The notes beneath the pieces are model-generated. The model searched no databases and was not told the origin of the DNA. It saw only the letters and a list, made by a program, of their open reading frames with translations. The position numbers were made by a program, and so were the translations under genes. This document shows positions 8,148 through 15,692 of a stretch of DNA of 29,372 nt, in pieces. The stretch is taken from assembly GCA_038117265.1 (NCBI GenBank), contig JAYOFO010000031.1, forward strand, positions 1 to 29,372, written 5' to 3'. Numbering within the stretch: the stretch's first letter is position 1; each line of letters begins with the position of its first letter. This stretch comes from JAYPUG01 sp038117265 (GTDB taxonomy: Bacteria > Pseudomonadota > Alphaproteobacteria > UBA6615).

Positions 8148-8966
8148 TCAGGGAGACTTCGGCATCGGCCCGGCGACCAGCTCCGGGTCGAGCCGCACGT
8201 CGAACCAGTTGATCCGCCAGTCGAGGTGCGGTCCGGTCGAACGCCCGGTCGACCCGACCGTGCCGATCGCCTGCCCCGCCGCCACCGTCTCGCCGACCGC
8301 CACGTCGACCCGCTCGAGATGCGAATAGATGGTCGTGACGCCGTGCCCGTGATCGATCGCCACCGTGCCGCCCGTATAGAACAGATCGGCCTCGGCCAGC
8401 GCGACGGTGCCCGGCGCCGACGCGGCCACGGGCGTGCCGCGCGGTGCGGCGATGTCGACGCCCAGATGCGGCCGCCGCGGTTCGCCGTTGAGGATGCGCT
8501 GGTTTCCGTAGCGCCCGCTGACCCGGCCCATGACGGGCCACAGGAACCCGGTCGCGAAGTCCGTCGTCGCGCTGTCGCGCGCGCGCGCCGCGTTGATCAG
8601 CTTCGCCTCCCGGCGTATGCGGTCAAGATCGCGGGCGTCGGGCGTGACCTTGCGCGGCGGCAGGCCGTCGATCCGCTCGATGTCGTATTCGCGGCCGATC
8701 ACGGGCACCTCCACCCGCTCGGACAAGCCGTTCGGCCCGGACACCTCGATCCTGATGGCGCCCTTGCGGTCGCGCGGAATGCCGAACACGAAGCGTCCCG
8801 TCGCCGGGTCGACCCGCACCGCGCGCCGGTCGACCGTGACCCGTGTGCCCGGCGCCACCGCGCCCGTGATCAGCGCCCCCTGCAGGAATTCACCCGACAG
8901 ATCGAGCGCCGGCGCAGCACCCGCCGACAGCAGCCAGGCGGCCAGTGCCAGGAGGATTCGGGTCAA
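8148..8966 (-). CDS. Secreted M23 (LytM/lysostaphin-type) peptidase-like protein
   Basis: A 272-residue exported protein: residues 1 to about 21 form a signal peptide (TRILLALAAWLLSAGAAPA), followed by a beta-rich N-terminal domain and a C-terminal M23 domain. M23 enzymes are zinc endopeptidases that cut peptidoglycan cross-links or activate amidases in the periplasm. The first zinc motif is intact (H167-L-G-V-D171) and the catalytic His in TIYSH (H216) is present. The second motif reads H247-L-D249 where the canonical form is H-x-H, so one usual zinc ligand is aspartate. The start is a TTG at 8964-8966 overlapping the xseA TGA by two bases. It is preferred because no later start preserves the signal peptide and coupling to xseA is natural. 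It could be an active variant or a degenerate regulator of amidases. Convergent with lpxK. Confidence 0.85.
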   Translation of the reverse strand: MTRILLALAAWLLSAGAAPALDLSGEFLQGALITGAVAPGTRVTVDRRAVRVDPATGRFVFGIPRDRKGAIRIEVSGPNGLSERVEVPVIGREYDIERIDGLPPRKVTPDARDLDRIRREAKLINAARARDSATTDFATGFLWPVMGRVSGRYGNQRILNGEPRRPHLGVDIAAPRGTPVAASAPGTVALAEADLFYTGGTVAIDHGHGVTTIYSHLERVDVAVGETVAAGQAIGTVGSTGRSTGPHLDWRINWFDVRLDPELVAGPMPKSP

Positions 8967-10528
8967 AGCAGGGAGCCCTGCGGATCGTCGCCGTCGTCCG
9001 GCTTGGCGGACGGCCGCCGGCGTGTCGCGGGCTTGCGCCGTGCGGCCTCCGCCGGGGCCGCGTCACCGCCCACGCTCTCGACCCGCGCGCCGACGCGGCC
9101 ATCGTCGCGGAAGGTCAGCGAGATCGCGTCGCCCGGTGCCAGCGCATCGGCCGCGAGCACCGGGGCGCCTGTCGCATCGCGCACCAGCACGAAGCCGCGT
9201 TCGAGCACGCCCTTGTAGGAATAGCTTTCGAGCAGCGCGGCGAGCGAACCCACCCGCGCGTCCCATTGCTGCCGCAGGCGCGTCATACCGCCGTGCAGCC
9301 GGCCCGCCGTTGCATCGAGGTCGCGTCGCTCGCGCGCGATGCGGTTGCGCAGGACCGCCCGGGTCGCGCCGAGTTGGGTCGTCAGCGCGGCGAGCTCGCG
9401 TTCCTTTGCCCGGACATACTGGCGCGGTTCGACGAGCTGGCGCCCCTGGGCGGTTACCGCATCGGCCTTGCGATCCACAAGACGCTTGAGCGCCGGCGCC
9501 AGCCGCTCCGACCAGTCGTCGACGCGCTGCATGGCGCCTTCGAGAATCCGGCGGGGCGCCGGCAGGCCGCGGCCCAGCGCCGTCACCTCCTGCGCGCGCC
9601 CGCGCAGCAGCCGGGTCATCGCACCGGTCAGCCGCGCCTCGTCTTCGGCGACCTGGGCGATCAGGTCGGCGCGAACGGGAACCGCCATCTCGGCCGCCGC
9701 CGTCGGCGTCGGTGCCCGCCGGTCGGCGGCGAAGTCGATCAGGGTGGTATCGGTCTCGTGGCCGACCGCGGAGATCAGCGGGATGTCGCTGGCCGCGGCC
9801 GCGCGGACAACGACCTCCTCGTTGAACGCCATCAGATCCTCGAGCGAGCCGCCGCCGCGCGCGACGATCAGCAGGTCGGGGCGCGGCACCTTGCCGCCCG
9901 CCTCGATGGCGTTGAAGCCCGCGATCGCCGCGGCGACCTGGGCCGCCGCCGTCTCGCCCTGCACCAGCACCGGCCAGAGCAGCACGTGCCTGGGGAAGCG
10001 GTCGGCCAGGCGGTGCAGGATGTCGCGGATGACCGCGCCGGTGGGCGACGTTACCACGCCGATCACCTCGGGCAGGAAGGGAATGTCGGCCTTGCGTTCG
10101 GCATCGAACAATCCCTCGGCCGTGAGGCGCCGGCGCCTCTCCTCGATCATCTTGAGGAGCGCACCCTCGCCCGCCACCTCCATCCGCTCGATCACCAGCT
10201 GATACTTCGAGCGGGCGGCATAGGTCGTCACCCGGCCGGTCGCGATGACCTCCAGCCCGTCCTCGGGCTGGATGTCCAGCCGGCCGGCGGTCCCCTTCCA
10301 GCACACCGCGTCGATCACCGCGTCGGCGTCCTTCAGGGCCATGTAGAGATGGCCCGAGGCGGCACGCTTGAAGCCGGAGACCTCGCCGCGCACCCGGACA
10401 TAGCCGAAAGTGTCCTCGACCGTGCGCTTGACCGCACCGCTGAGTTCGCCGACCAACAGGATCGGCGGCTGGTTGTCGTCCGCGGCCGGCTCGTCGGCGA
10501 ACGGGAGATCGGGGGGCTTCAGGTTCAT
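8963..10528 (-). CDS. xseA: Exodeoxyribonuclease VII large subunit
   Basis: XseA is the large subunit of exonuclease VII, which degrades single-stranded DNA in both directions. The 521-residue product has the expected order. An N-terminal OB-fold DNA-binding domain (FGYVRVRGEVSGFKRAASGH) is followed by the nuclease domain with VVTSPTGAVIRDI, LIVARGGGSLEDLMAFNEE and ISAVGHETDTTLIDFAADRRAPTP (written here in pieces). A long helical coiled-coil region and a short basic tail come last. I placed the start at the ATG at 10526-10528 (MNLKPPDLPF). Longer in-frame extensions run into the purD leader and do not resemble XseA. No xseB is visible nearby. The gene is divergent from purD and translationally coupled to the downstream M23 gene. 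Confidence 0.93.
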   Translation of the reverse strand: MNLKPPDLPFADEPAADDNQPPILLVGELSGAVKRTVEDTFGYVRVRGEVSGFKRAASGHLYMALKDADAVIDAVCWKGTAGRLDIQPEDGLEVIATGRVTTYAARSKYQLVIERMEVAGEGALLKMIEERRRRLTAEGLFDAERKADIPFLPEVIGVVTSPTGAVIRDILHRLADRFPRHVLLWPVLVQGETAAAQVAAAIAGFNAIEAGGKVPRPDLLIVARGGGSLEDLMAFNEEVVVRAAAASDIPLISAVGHETDTTLIDFAADRRAPTPTAAAEMAVPVRADLIAQVAEDEARLTGAMTRLLRGRAQEVTALGRGLPAPRRILEGAMQRVDDWSERLAPALKRLVDRKADAVTAQGRQLVEPRQYVRAKERELAALTTQLGATRAVLRNRIARERRDLDATAGRLHGGMTRLRQQWDARVGSLAALLESYSYKGVLERGFVLVRDATGAPVLAADALAPGDAISLTFRDDGRVGARVESVGGDAAPAEAARRKPATRRRPSAKPDDGDDPQGSLL

Positions 10529-10540
10529 CGAATCGCCACG

Positions 10541-10550
10541 ATGATACAAT
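10541..10550. promoter_or_regulatory. -10-like elements in the xseA/purD divergent gap
   Basis: The 65-base gap contains TACAAT (10545-10550, plus strand, 5/6 to the sigma-70 -10 consensus) placed suitably for purD, and overlapping it TATCAT on the minus strand (complement of 10541-10546, 5/6) facing xseA. I could not find good -35 partners for either, so this is a weak call. Confidence 0.3.
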
Positions 10551-10593
10551 CTTCGGCGGTTCGAACGAAGGTTCCAGAGAAGGTCGGAGAAAC

Positions 10594-11880
10594 ATGCGCA
10601 TTCTGGTTGTCGGCGGCGGCGGCCGCGAACATGCGCTGTGCTGGGCGATCGCCGCCTCGCCGCTCTGCGACAAGCTCTATTGCGCACCGGGCAATGCCGG
10701 GATCGCGCAGGAAGCCGAATGCGTCGCCATCGGCGCCGAGGATGTGGACGCGCTGGTTGCCTTCGCCACGGGCAACGCCATCGACCTGGTCGTGGTCGGG
10801 CCCGAGGCGCCGCTCGTCCTCGGCCTCGTCGACCGGCTGGACGCGGCGGGCATCAAGGCCTTCGGGCCGCGCGCCAACGCGGCCATGCTGGAAGGCTCCA
10901 AGGGTTTCATGAAGGATCTGTGCGCGCGCTACGGCATCCCGACCGCCGCGTATGCCCGGTTCGACGACGCCGAAGCCGCGAGGGCCTATATCCGCGAACA
11001 GGGGGCGCCGATCGTGGTCAAGGCCGACGGCCTTGCGGCCGGCAAGGGCGTTACCGTGGCACAGACGGTGGACGAGGCGCTGGCGGCGGTCGACCAGGCG
11101 ATGGGCGACAAGGCGTTCGGCGATGCGGGCGCGGAGCTGGTGATCGAGGCGTTCATGGACGGCGAGGAGCTGTCCTTCTTCGCGCTGGTCGACGGCAGGA
11201 CCGCGCTGCCGCTGGCCGGTGCCCAGGACCACAAGGCCGTCGGCGACGGCGACACCGGACCCAACACCGGCGGCATGGGCGCCTACTCGCCCGCCCCGTC
11301 GCTGACGCCCGAGCTGGAGGCCGAGGTGATGGCGCGCATCGTCGGCCCGACCGTCGAAGGCATGGCCGCCGACGGCTGCCCCTATACGGGCGTGCTGTAT
11401 GCCGGGCTGATGCTGACTTCCGAGGGCCCGAAGCTGCTCGAATACAACGTCCGCTTCGGCGACCCGGAATGCCAGGTGCTGATGATGCGCCTGCGCTCCG
11501 ACATCGTGCCGGCACTGGTCGCGGCATGCGACGGCACGCTGAAATCCTTCGACCTGCGCTGGTCGGGCGATTCCGCGCTGACGGTCGTCCTGGCCGCCAA
11601 CGGCTATCCGGGAAGCTACGCCAAGGGCAGCGAGATCGGGGGTCTCGACGCCGCGGCCGCCACCGGCGCCATGGTGTTCCACGCCGGCACCGTCGCCGAG
11701 GGCGATCGCGTCCTGGCCAATGGCGGGCGCGTGCTCAACGTCACCGCGCGCGGCGCGACCATCACGCAGGCCCAGGCTAACGCCTACCGGGCGGTCGATG
11801 CCATCGACTGGCCCGACGGGTTTTGCCGCAGCGATATCGGCTGGCGCACCGTGGCACGCGAAACTCAGTCCAGCGAATAG
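10594..11880 (+). CDS. purD: Phosphoribosylamine-glycine ligase
   Basis: PurD joins glycine to phosphoribosylamine using ATP, the second step of de novo purine synthesis. The 428-residue product has the N-terminal fold beginning MRILVVGGGGREHAL, then NAGIAQEAECV and GPEAPLVLGLVDRL. The ATP-grasp domain contains APIVVKADGLAAGKGVTVA, HKAVGDGDTGPNTGGMGAYSP and EYNVRFGDPECQ. The C-terminal part has VVLAANGYPGSY. All are hallmark PurD sequences and the length is standard. Purine-rich ribosome binding candidates are AGAGAAGG (10576-10583) and GGAGA (10586-10590). The gene is divergent from xseA. Its last 16 bases (11865-11880) overlap the 3' end of the convergent sulfotransferase gene, so the two cannot have a separate terminator between them. 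Confidence 0.96.
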   Translation: MRILVVGGGGREHALCWAIAASPLCDKLYCAPGNAGIAQEAECVAIGAEDVDALVAFATGNAIDLVVVGPEAPLVLGLVDRLDAAGIKAFGPRANAAMLEGSKGFMKDLCARYGIPTAAYARFDDAEAARAYIREQGAPIVVKADGLAAGKGVTVAQTVDEALAAVDQAMGDKAFGDAGAELVIEAFMDGEELSFFALVDGRTALPLAGAQDHKAVGDGDTGPNTGGMGAYSPAPSLTPELEAEVMARIVGPTVEGMAADGCPYTGVLYAGLMLTSEGPKLLEYNVRFGDPECQVLMMRLRSDIVPALVAACDGTLKSFDLRWSGDSALTVVLAANGYPGSYAKGSEIGGLDAAAATGAMVFHAGTVAEGDRVLANGGRVLNVTARGATITQAQANAYRAVDAIDWPDGFCRSDIGWRTVARETQSSE

Positions 11881-12647
11881 CCGAGCGTCTCGGCCGCCGC
11901 GCCGAACCGCTCGCGCGCCGCGGCCAGCTGTGCATCGGTGAGCAGTTCGCGCCAGCCGCCCACCGTGCCGGCCCGCATAAATCGGAAGTCGGGATCGCTG
12001 GCGTTGCCGCGCTCGTTCCCGAAGAATCCTTCCGTCCCCGCCGCCAGCTCTGCCTCCTCCAGCGCGCGCATCCGCTCGAACGACGAGGCGTCCACGATCC
12101 GCGCGACATCCGCCTCCGAGAGATCGCACTTGAAGAACGCCGCGACCGCGCGCACCCCCGCCGCCGGGTCCGCCTTCAGATCCTCGTAGCGGAGCACGAG
12201 AAGCGGAAAACGCCCGCGCGCACCCGTCCATGCCGCAACATTCTCCAGCCAGCTTCCGAAACGCCGGCGCAGCCAGGCCGGCGCGCCCCCCGCCGCGATG
12301 TAGGCGTCGACAAAGGCGGCGCGCTTGTCGGCATCGCCCGCGACCCCCGCATAGTCGATGTGGGAGCGCAGGACATCGAGCGGATGGCGCACGATGTAGA
12401 CGGCCGCGGCCGTGCGCGCCAACTCGGGCATCTCGTCGGCGAGCGCCCAATGGGTCTTGAGGAAGATCGTCCCGCCGATGTGATAGCGCGTGTTGACCTC
12501 TCGGCCGCGGTGCACGTCGGGCACCATCGCCTCGATATCGGCCGAGCCGCGCACCTTGTCGAAGAGCATGTTCGACAGCAGGAAGCGCGCCCAGGTGTTT
12601 CCCGACTTGGGATAGGAGGCGATCCAGACGATGCGGGGTTCGACCAT
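11865..12647 (-). CDS. PAPS-dependent sulfotransferase-family protein
   Basis: A 260-residue protein of the cytosolic-type sulfotransferase fold. The 5'-phosphosulfate loop is clear at the N-terminus, SYPKSGNTWARF (11-22), matching the YPKSGTTW pattern. FLKTH around residues 62-66 supplies the usual catalytic-type His. The 3'-phosphate motif is YIVRHPLDVLRSH (84-96) with R87 and S95. The C-terminal stretch AGTVGGWRELLT resembles the G-x-x-G-x-W-[KR] segment of the family. It would transfer sulfate from PAPS to a hydroxyl or amine of a small molecule, glycan or protein; the substrate cannot be deduced. The start chosen is the ATG at 12645-12647, just before the conserved first strand; the frame stays open far upstream only as an antisense artefact. 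It is divergent from a TPR-glycosyltransferase gene (87-base gap) and overlaps purD at its 3' end. Confidence 0.82.
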   Translation of the reverse strand: MVEPRIVWIASYPKSGNTWARFLLSNMLFDKVRGSADIEAMVPDVHRGREVNTRYHIGGTIFLKTHWALADEMPELARTAAAVYIVRHPLDVLRSHIDYAGVAGDADKRAAFVDAYIAAGGAPAWLRRRFGSWLENVAAWTGARGRFPLLVLRYEDLKADPAAGVRAVAAFFKCDLSEADVARIVDASSFERMRALEEAELAAGTEGFFGNERGNASDPDFRFMRAGTVGGWRELLTDAQLAAARERFGAAAETLGYSLD

Positions 12648-12654
12648 TTCGATT

Positions 12655-12716
12655 GGCCAAGTTGCGGATGCCGCCGTTAAGGTGCGGCCAAGTTCCCCGA
12701 AGGGGATGCCGCAACT
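12655..12716. repeat. Duplicated, partly palindromic motif in the sulfotransferase/TPR-GT divergent gap
   Basis: GGCCAAGTT occurs at 12655-12663 and again at 12686-12694, and each copy is followed by GGATGCCGC (12666-12674 and 12704-12712). AGTTGCGG (12660-12667) is the inverted complement of CCGCAACT (12709-12716). A small hairpin CCCC-GAA-GGGG starts the second unit's insert (12695-12705 region). It occupies most of the 87-base divergent region and could be an operator, or an RNA structure in a leader. Confidence 0.5.
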
Positions 12717-12734
12717 GATTAGCCCAGCCGAGTC

Positions 12735-15176
12735 ATGAACCGCAAGGAACGTCGCGCCAGAGGAACGTTGGGACCCGCCGGCCCAGCACGCGGCAGCGAT
12801 CCGCGCGCCCTGCTGCGCGACGCCGTGCAGCACCACCAGGCCGGGCGGGCGCGCGAGGCCGCCGCGCTCTACGACCGGGTTCTGGCGACCGACCCCGATC
12901 AGCCCGACGCGCTCCACCTCTCGGGCATATTGCTGGCGCAGACGGGTCGCCCCGATGCGGGCGAGACACGCCTTGCCCGTGCGGTCGCGCGCGAACCGCG
13001 GCGTGCGGAGTTCCATGCCAACCACGGCCAGGTGCTGGCGATGCTCGGCCGCCACGCCGACGCCGAGGCCGCGCTGCGCACGGCGATCGGGCTGGACGTG
13101 CGGCAGGCCGATGCCCACAACAATCTCGGCAACGTTCTGAAGGCCCAGGGACGGCACGCGGATGCGGTCGCGGCCTACCGGGCCGCCGTCGCCGCCCGGC
13201 CGGACTTCGCCGGCGCCTGGAGCAATCTGGGCAATCTCCTGTCCGATGGCGGCGATGCCGAGGCCGCCGAAGCGGCGCTGCGAAAGGCCATCGCCCTGGC
13301 ACCCGACAATGCCGGCGTGCACAACAATCTGGGCGCCCTGCTGCGCCAGACGGGCGACATGGCGGGCGCCATCGAGAGCCTGGAGCGTGCACTCGAACGC
13401 GATCCCGAACTGGCCGACGCACACGAGCATCTGGGCGCGCTGCACGCCCAGGCCGGGCGGCTTGCCGAGGCGCTCGAACACTTCGACGCGGCATTGGCCC
13501 GCAAGCCCGACGATCTCGCCCTGCGCATGAACATGGCCGACGCGCTGCGACGGGCCGGCCGGCTCGACGCGGCCGAACCCCTGGCGCGCGCCGCGGTGGC
13601 CGCGGCTGCCACGGATCCGGCGGCGCACCGGGTCCTGGGTGCGGTCCTGCGCGAGCAGCACCGGCTGGCCGAAGCCGAGGCGGTTCTGCGCCATGCGCTC
13701 GACCTCGCGCCCGACGACCCGGCCACGCTCGGCCAGCTCGGCCTGACCCTCAACAGCCAGGGCCGCCTGGGCGACGCCATCGCCTGCTACGAGCGCGCGC
13801 TCGACCGGCGTCCCGGTGACGCCCCCACGCAGGCGAACCTGGCAGTCTGCCTGCTGAACCAGGGGCGCATCGCAGAGGCGATCGACATGACCGGCCGCGC
13901 CCTGGAAGGTGCGGACGGCGACGCCCGCGCCGCCTCGAACCTGCTGATGGCCTCGAACTATGGCGATGCGGCGCCCGAAGAGCTGTTCCGCACCCATTGC
14001 GAGGTCGCGGTACGCCACATCGCGCCGCCGGCATGCGCGCGCCCCGCCGCGCCGCACGGGCCCGACCGTGTTCTGCGTGTCGGCTTCGTCTCCCCCGACC
14101 TGCGCCGGCATTCCGTTGCATATTTCCTCGCACCCCTGCTCGCCGCGCTCGACCGGTCGTGCATCCACGTCACCTGCTTCGCCAACGTGGCCCGTGCCGA
14201 CGACGTCACCGATCGCCTGCGCGCGGCATCCGACGCGTGGGTCGACGTCGCGGCGCTGGACGATGCGGCACTGGTGGCCGCCGTTCGTGCCGCCAACATC
14301 GACATCCTGGTCGATCTGGCGGGCCACACGCGCCGCAACCGGCTGGGCGCGTTCGCCGCCCGGGCCGCACCGGTGCAGCTCACATGGCTGGGCTACCCCA
14401 ACACCACGGGGCTCGATTCCATCGACTACCGGCTGACCGATGCGGTCGCCGACCCGCCCGGCCAGGCCGACGCCCTGCATTCCGAGACCCTTTTGCGGCT
14501 GCAGGGCGGATTCCTGTGTTACGGACCGCCCGAGGACGCACCCGCCGTCGCACCGTTGCCCGCGGGCAATTGCGGTCCGGTGACCTTCGCCTCGTTCAAT
14601 AACTGGTCGAAGGCGGGCCCGGAAAGCCTCGACCTGTGGGCGGGCGTGCTTGAGGCGGTGCCGAACTCGCAGCTCTACCTGCGCGCGCGTGCGCTGGCCG
14701 ATCCCGAAACGCGCGCACGCTGCCTGGCGGCGTTCGCCGACCGCGGAATCGAGGCGGATCGGCTGCGCATCGCGGGCTGGCACGCCGACCCGAACGCCGC
14801 CCTCGCCGACTATGCGAACTGCGACATCGCCCTCGACACCACGCCCTACAACGGCACCACGACGACCTGCGAAGCGTTGTGGATGGGGGTGCCGATGATC
14901 GCCCTGCGCGGCGGACGGCACGCGAGCCGGGTGGGCGCGAGCCTGCTGACGCAAGTGGGGCTGGACGAGTGGATCGCCGACGATCCCGCCGGCTATATCG
15001 CCGCCGCCGCCCGTTTGGCCGGCGACCGGGCGCGGCTGGCAGCGTTGCGGGCCGGGCTGCGCGACCGCGTGGCCGCCTCGCCCCTGTGCGACCGCGACGG
15101 GTTTGCCCGCCGCTTCGAGGATGCGCTGCGAACGATCTGGCGCGATGCCTGCACCGGCGCAGACGGTCGGGGCTAG
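12735..15176 (+). CDS. TPR-repeat O-GlcNAc transferase-like (SPINDLY/GT41) protein
   Basis: An 813-residue protein of two parts. Residues 24-397 hold about eleven 34-residue tetratricopeptide repeats (units such as DAHNNLGNVLKAQGRHADA and GVHNNLGALLRQTGDMAGA). Residues about 440-800 form a GT41-type glycosyltransferase domain like eukaryotic O-GlcNAc transferase and SPINDLY. Recognisable blocks are LRVGFVSPDLRRHS (H459), DLAGHTRRNRLGAFA with APVQLTWLGYPNTTGLDSIDY, FASFNNWSKAGPESL with K626 at the position of the UDP-contacting lysine, and TTPYNGTTTTCEALWMGVPM (706-708 NGT). Human OGT has NGHTT in the last block. Family members glycosylate Ser/Thr of proteins, with TPRs choosing the acceptor; a bacterial substrate is not predictable here. 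The start lacks a clear Shine-Dalgarno, but the basic N-terminus RKERRARG is plausible. It shares its CTAG stop with tadA on the other strand. Confidence 0.9.
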   Translation: MNRKERRARGTLGPAGPARGSDPRALLRDAVQHHQAGRAREAAALYDRVLATDPDQPDALHLSGILLAQTGRPDAGETRLARAVAREPRRAEFHANHGQVLAMLGRHADAEAALRTAIGLDVRQADAHNNLGNVLKAQGRHADAVAAYRAAVAARPDFAGAWSNLGNLLSDGGDAEAAEAALRKAIALAPDNAGVHNNLGALLRQTGDMAGAIESLERALERDPELADAHEHLGALHAQAGRLAEALEHFDAALARKPDDLALRMNMADALRRAGRLDAAEPLARAAVAAAATDPAAHRVLGAVLREQHRLAEAEAVLRHALDLAPDDPATLGQLGLTLNSQGRLGDAIACYERALDRRPGDAPTQANLAVCLLNQGRIAEAIDMTGRALEGADGDARAASNLLMASNYGDAAPEELFRTHCEVAVRHIAPPACARPAAPHGPDRVLRVGFVSPDLRRHSVAYFLAPLLAALDRSCIHVTCFANVARADDVTDRLRAASDAWVDVAALDDAALVAAVRAANIDILVDLAGHTRRNRLGAFAARAAPVQLTWLGYPNTTGLDSIDYRLTDAVADPPGQADALHSETLLRLQGGFLCYGPPEDAPAVAPLPAGNCGPVTFASFNNWSKAGPESLDLWAGVLEAVPNSQLYLRARALADPETRARCLAAFADRGIEADRLRIAGWHADPNAALADYANCDIALDTTPYNGTTTTCEALWMGVPMIALRGGRHASRVGASLLTQVGLDEWIADDPAGYIAAAARLAGDRARLAALRAGLRDRVAASPLCDRDGFARRFEDALRTIWRDACTGADGRG

Positions 15177-15625
15177 CGGCGTCCGGCGAAGAACGCCTTC
15201 AGAAGCTCGCCGCACGCGCCCTCTTCCAGGCCCCCGATCACCTCGGGTGCGTGATGGCAGGTCGGCTGGGTGAAGATGCGCGGGCCGTGCTCGACCCCGC
15301 CCCCCTTCGGATCGTAGGCCCCGAACACCAGCCGCCGGATGCGTGCGAACGCGATCGCCTGGGCGCACATGGCGCAGGGTTCCAGGGTGACGTAGAGGTC
15401 GCACGCGGGAAGCCGCGGCGCACCGACGGCGCGCGACGCGGCGCGGATCGCCAGGAGTTCGGCATGGGCCGTCGGATCGCGATCCGCCTCGACCCGGTTT
15501 CCCGCCGCCGCGAGCACCGCACCGCTGACCGAATCGACGACGACCGCCCCGACCGGCACATCGCCGTACTCCGCCGCCGCGCGCGCCTCGTCGAGCGCGC
15601 GGGCCATGTGGTTCGCATCGCCCAT
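15173..15625 (-). CDS. tadA: tRNA-specific adenosine deaminase
   Basis: TadA deaminates A34 to inosine in the anticodon of tRNA-Arg(ACG), an essential wobble modification. The 150-residue product has the cytidine deaminase fold. The zinc/catalytic motifs are H54-A-E56 (TAHAELLAIR) and PCAMC with C84 and C87, separated as in TadA. VPVGAVVVD near the N-terminus and the RLVFGAYDPKGGGV segment are also typical; the latter distinguishes TadA from guanine deaminases. I chose the ATG at 15623-15625; an internal ATG at 15605-15607 (MARALDEA) aligns with the conserved helix and is an alternative, while a longer start at 15692-15694 would overlap the divergent gene. The last four bases, CTAG (15173-15176), also end the convergent TPR gene. 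Confidence 0.92.
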   Translation of the reverse strand: MGDANHMARALDEARAAAEYGDVPVGAVVVDSVSGAVLAAAGNRVEADRDPTAHAELLAIRAASRAVGAPRLPACDLYVTLEPCAMCAQAIAFARIRRLVFGAYDPKGGGVEHGPRIFTQPTCHHAPEVIGGLEEGACGELLKAFFAGRR

Positions 15626-15655
15626 GGGCGCGACCGTGCCCCCGCACCCGGCAAA

Positions 15656-15685
15656 TTGCAACGGCGCGAAATCCGGGCGTAGAGT
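15656..15685 (+). promoter_or_regulatory. Candidate promoter of the GATase-fold gene, likely leaderless
   Basis: TTGCAA (15656-15661) and TAGAGT (15680-15685) are separated by 18 bases and each match 4 of 6 consensus positions. The -10 ends only seven bases before the ATG at 15693, so transcription would begin at or within two bases of the start codon. There is no Shine-Dalgarno at the normal distance, which fits a leaderless message. Confidence 0.42.
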
Positions 15686-15692
15686 GCGCCCC

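Noticed and set aside
10529..10687. Longer xseA start extending over the purD leader and start.
   Set aside because: The extension is Arg-rich and lacks similarity to XseA; the ATG at 10528 precedes the conserved OB fold.
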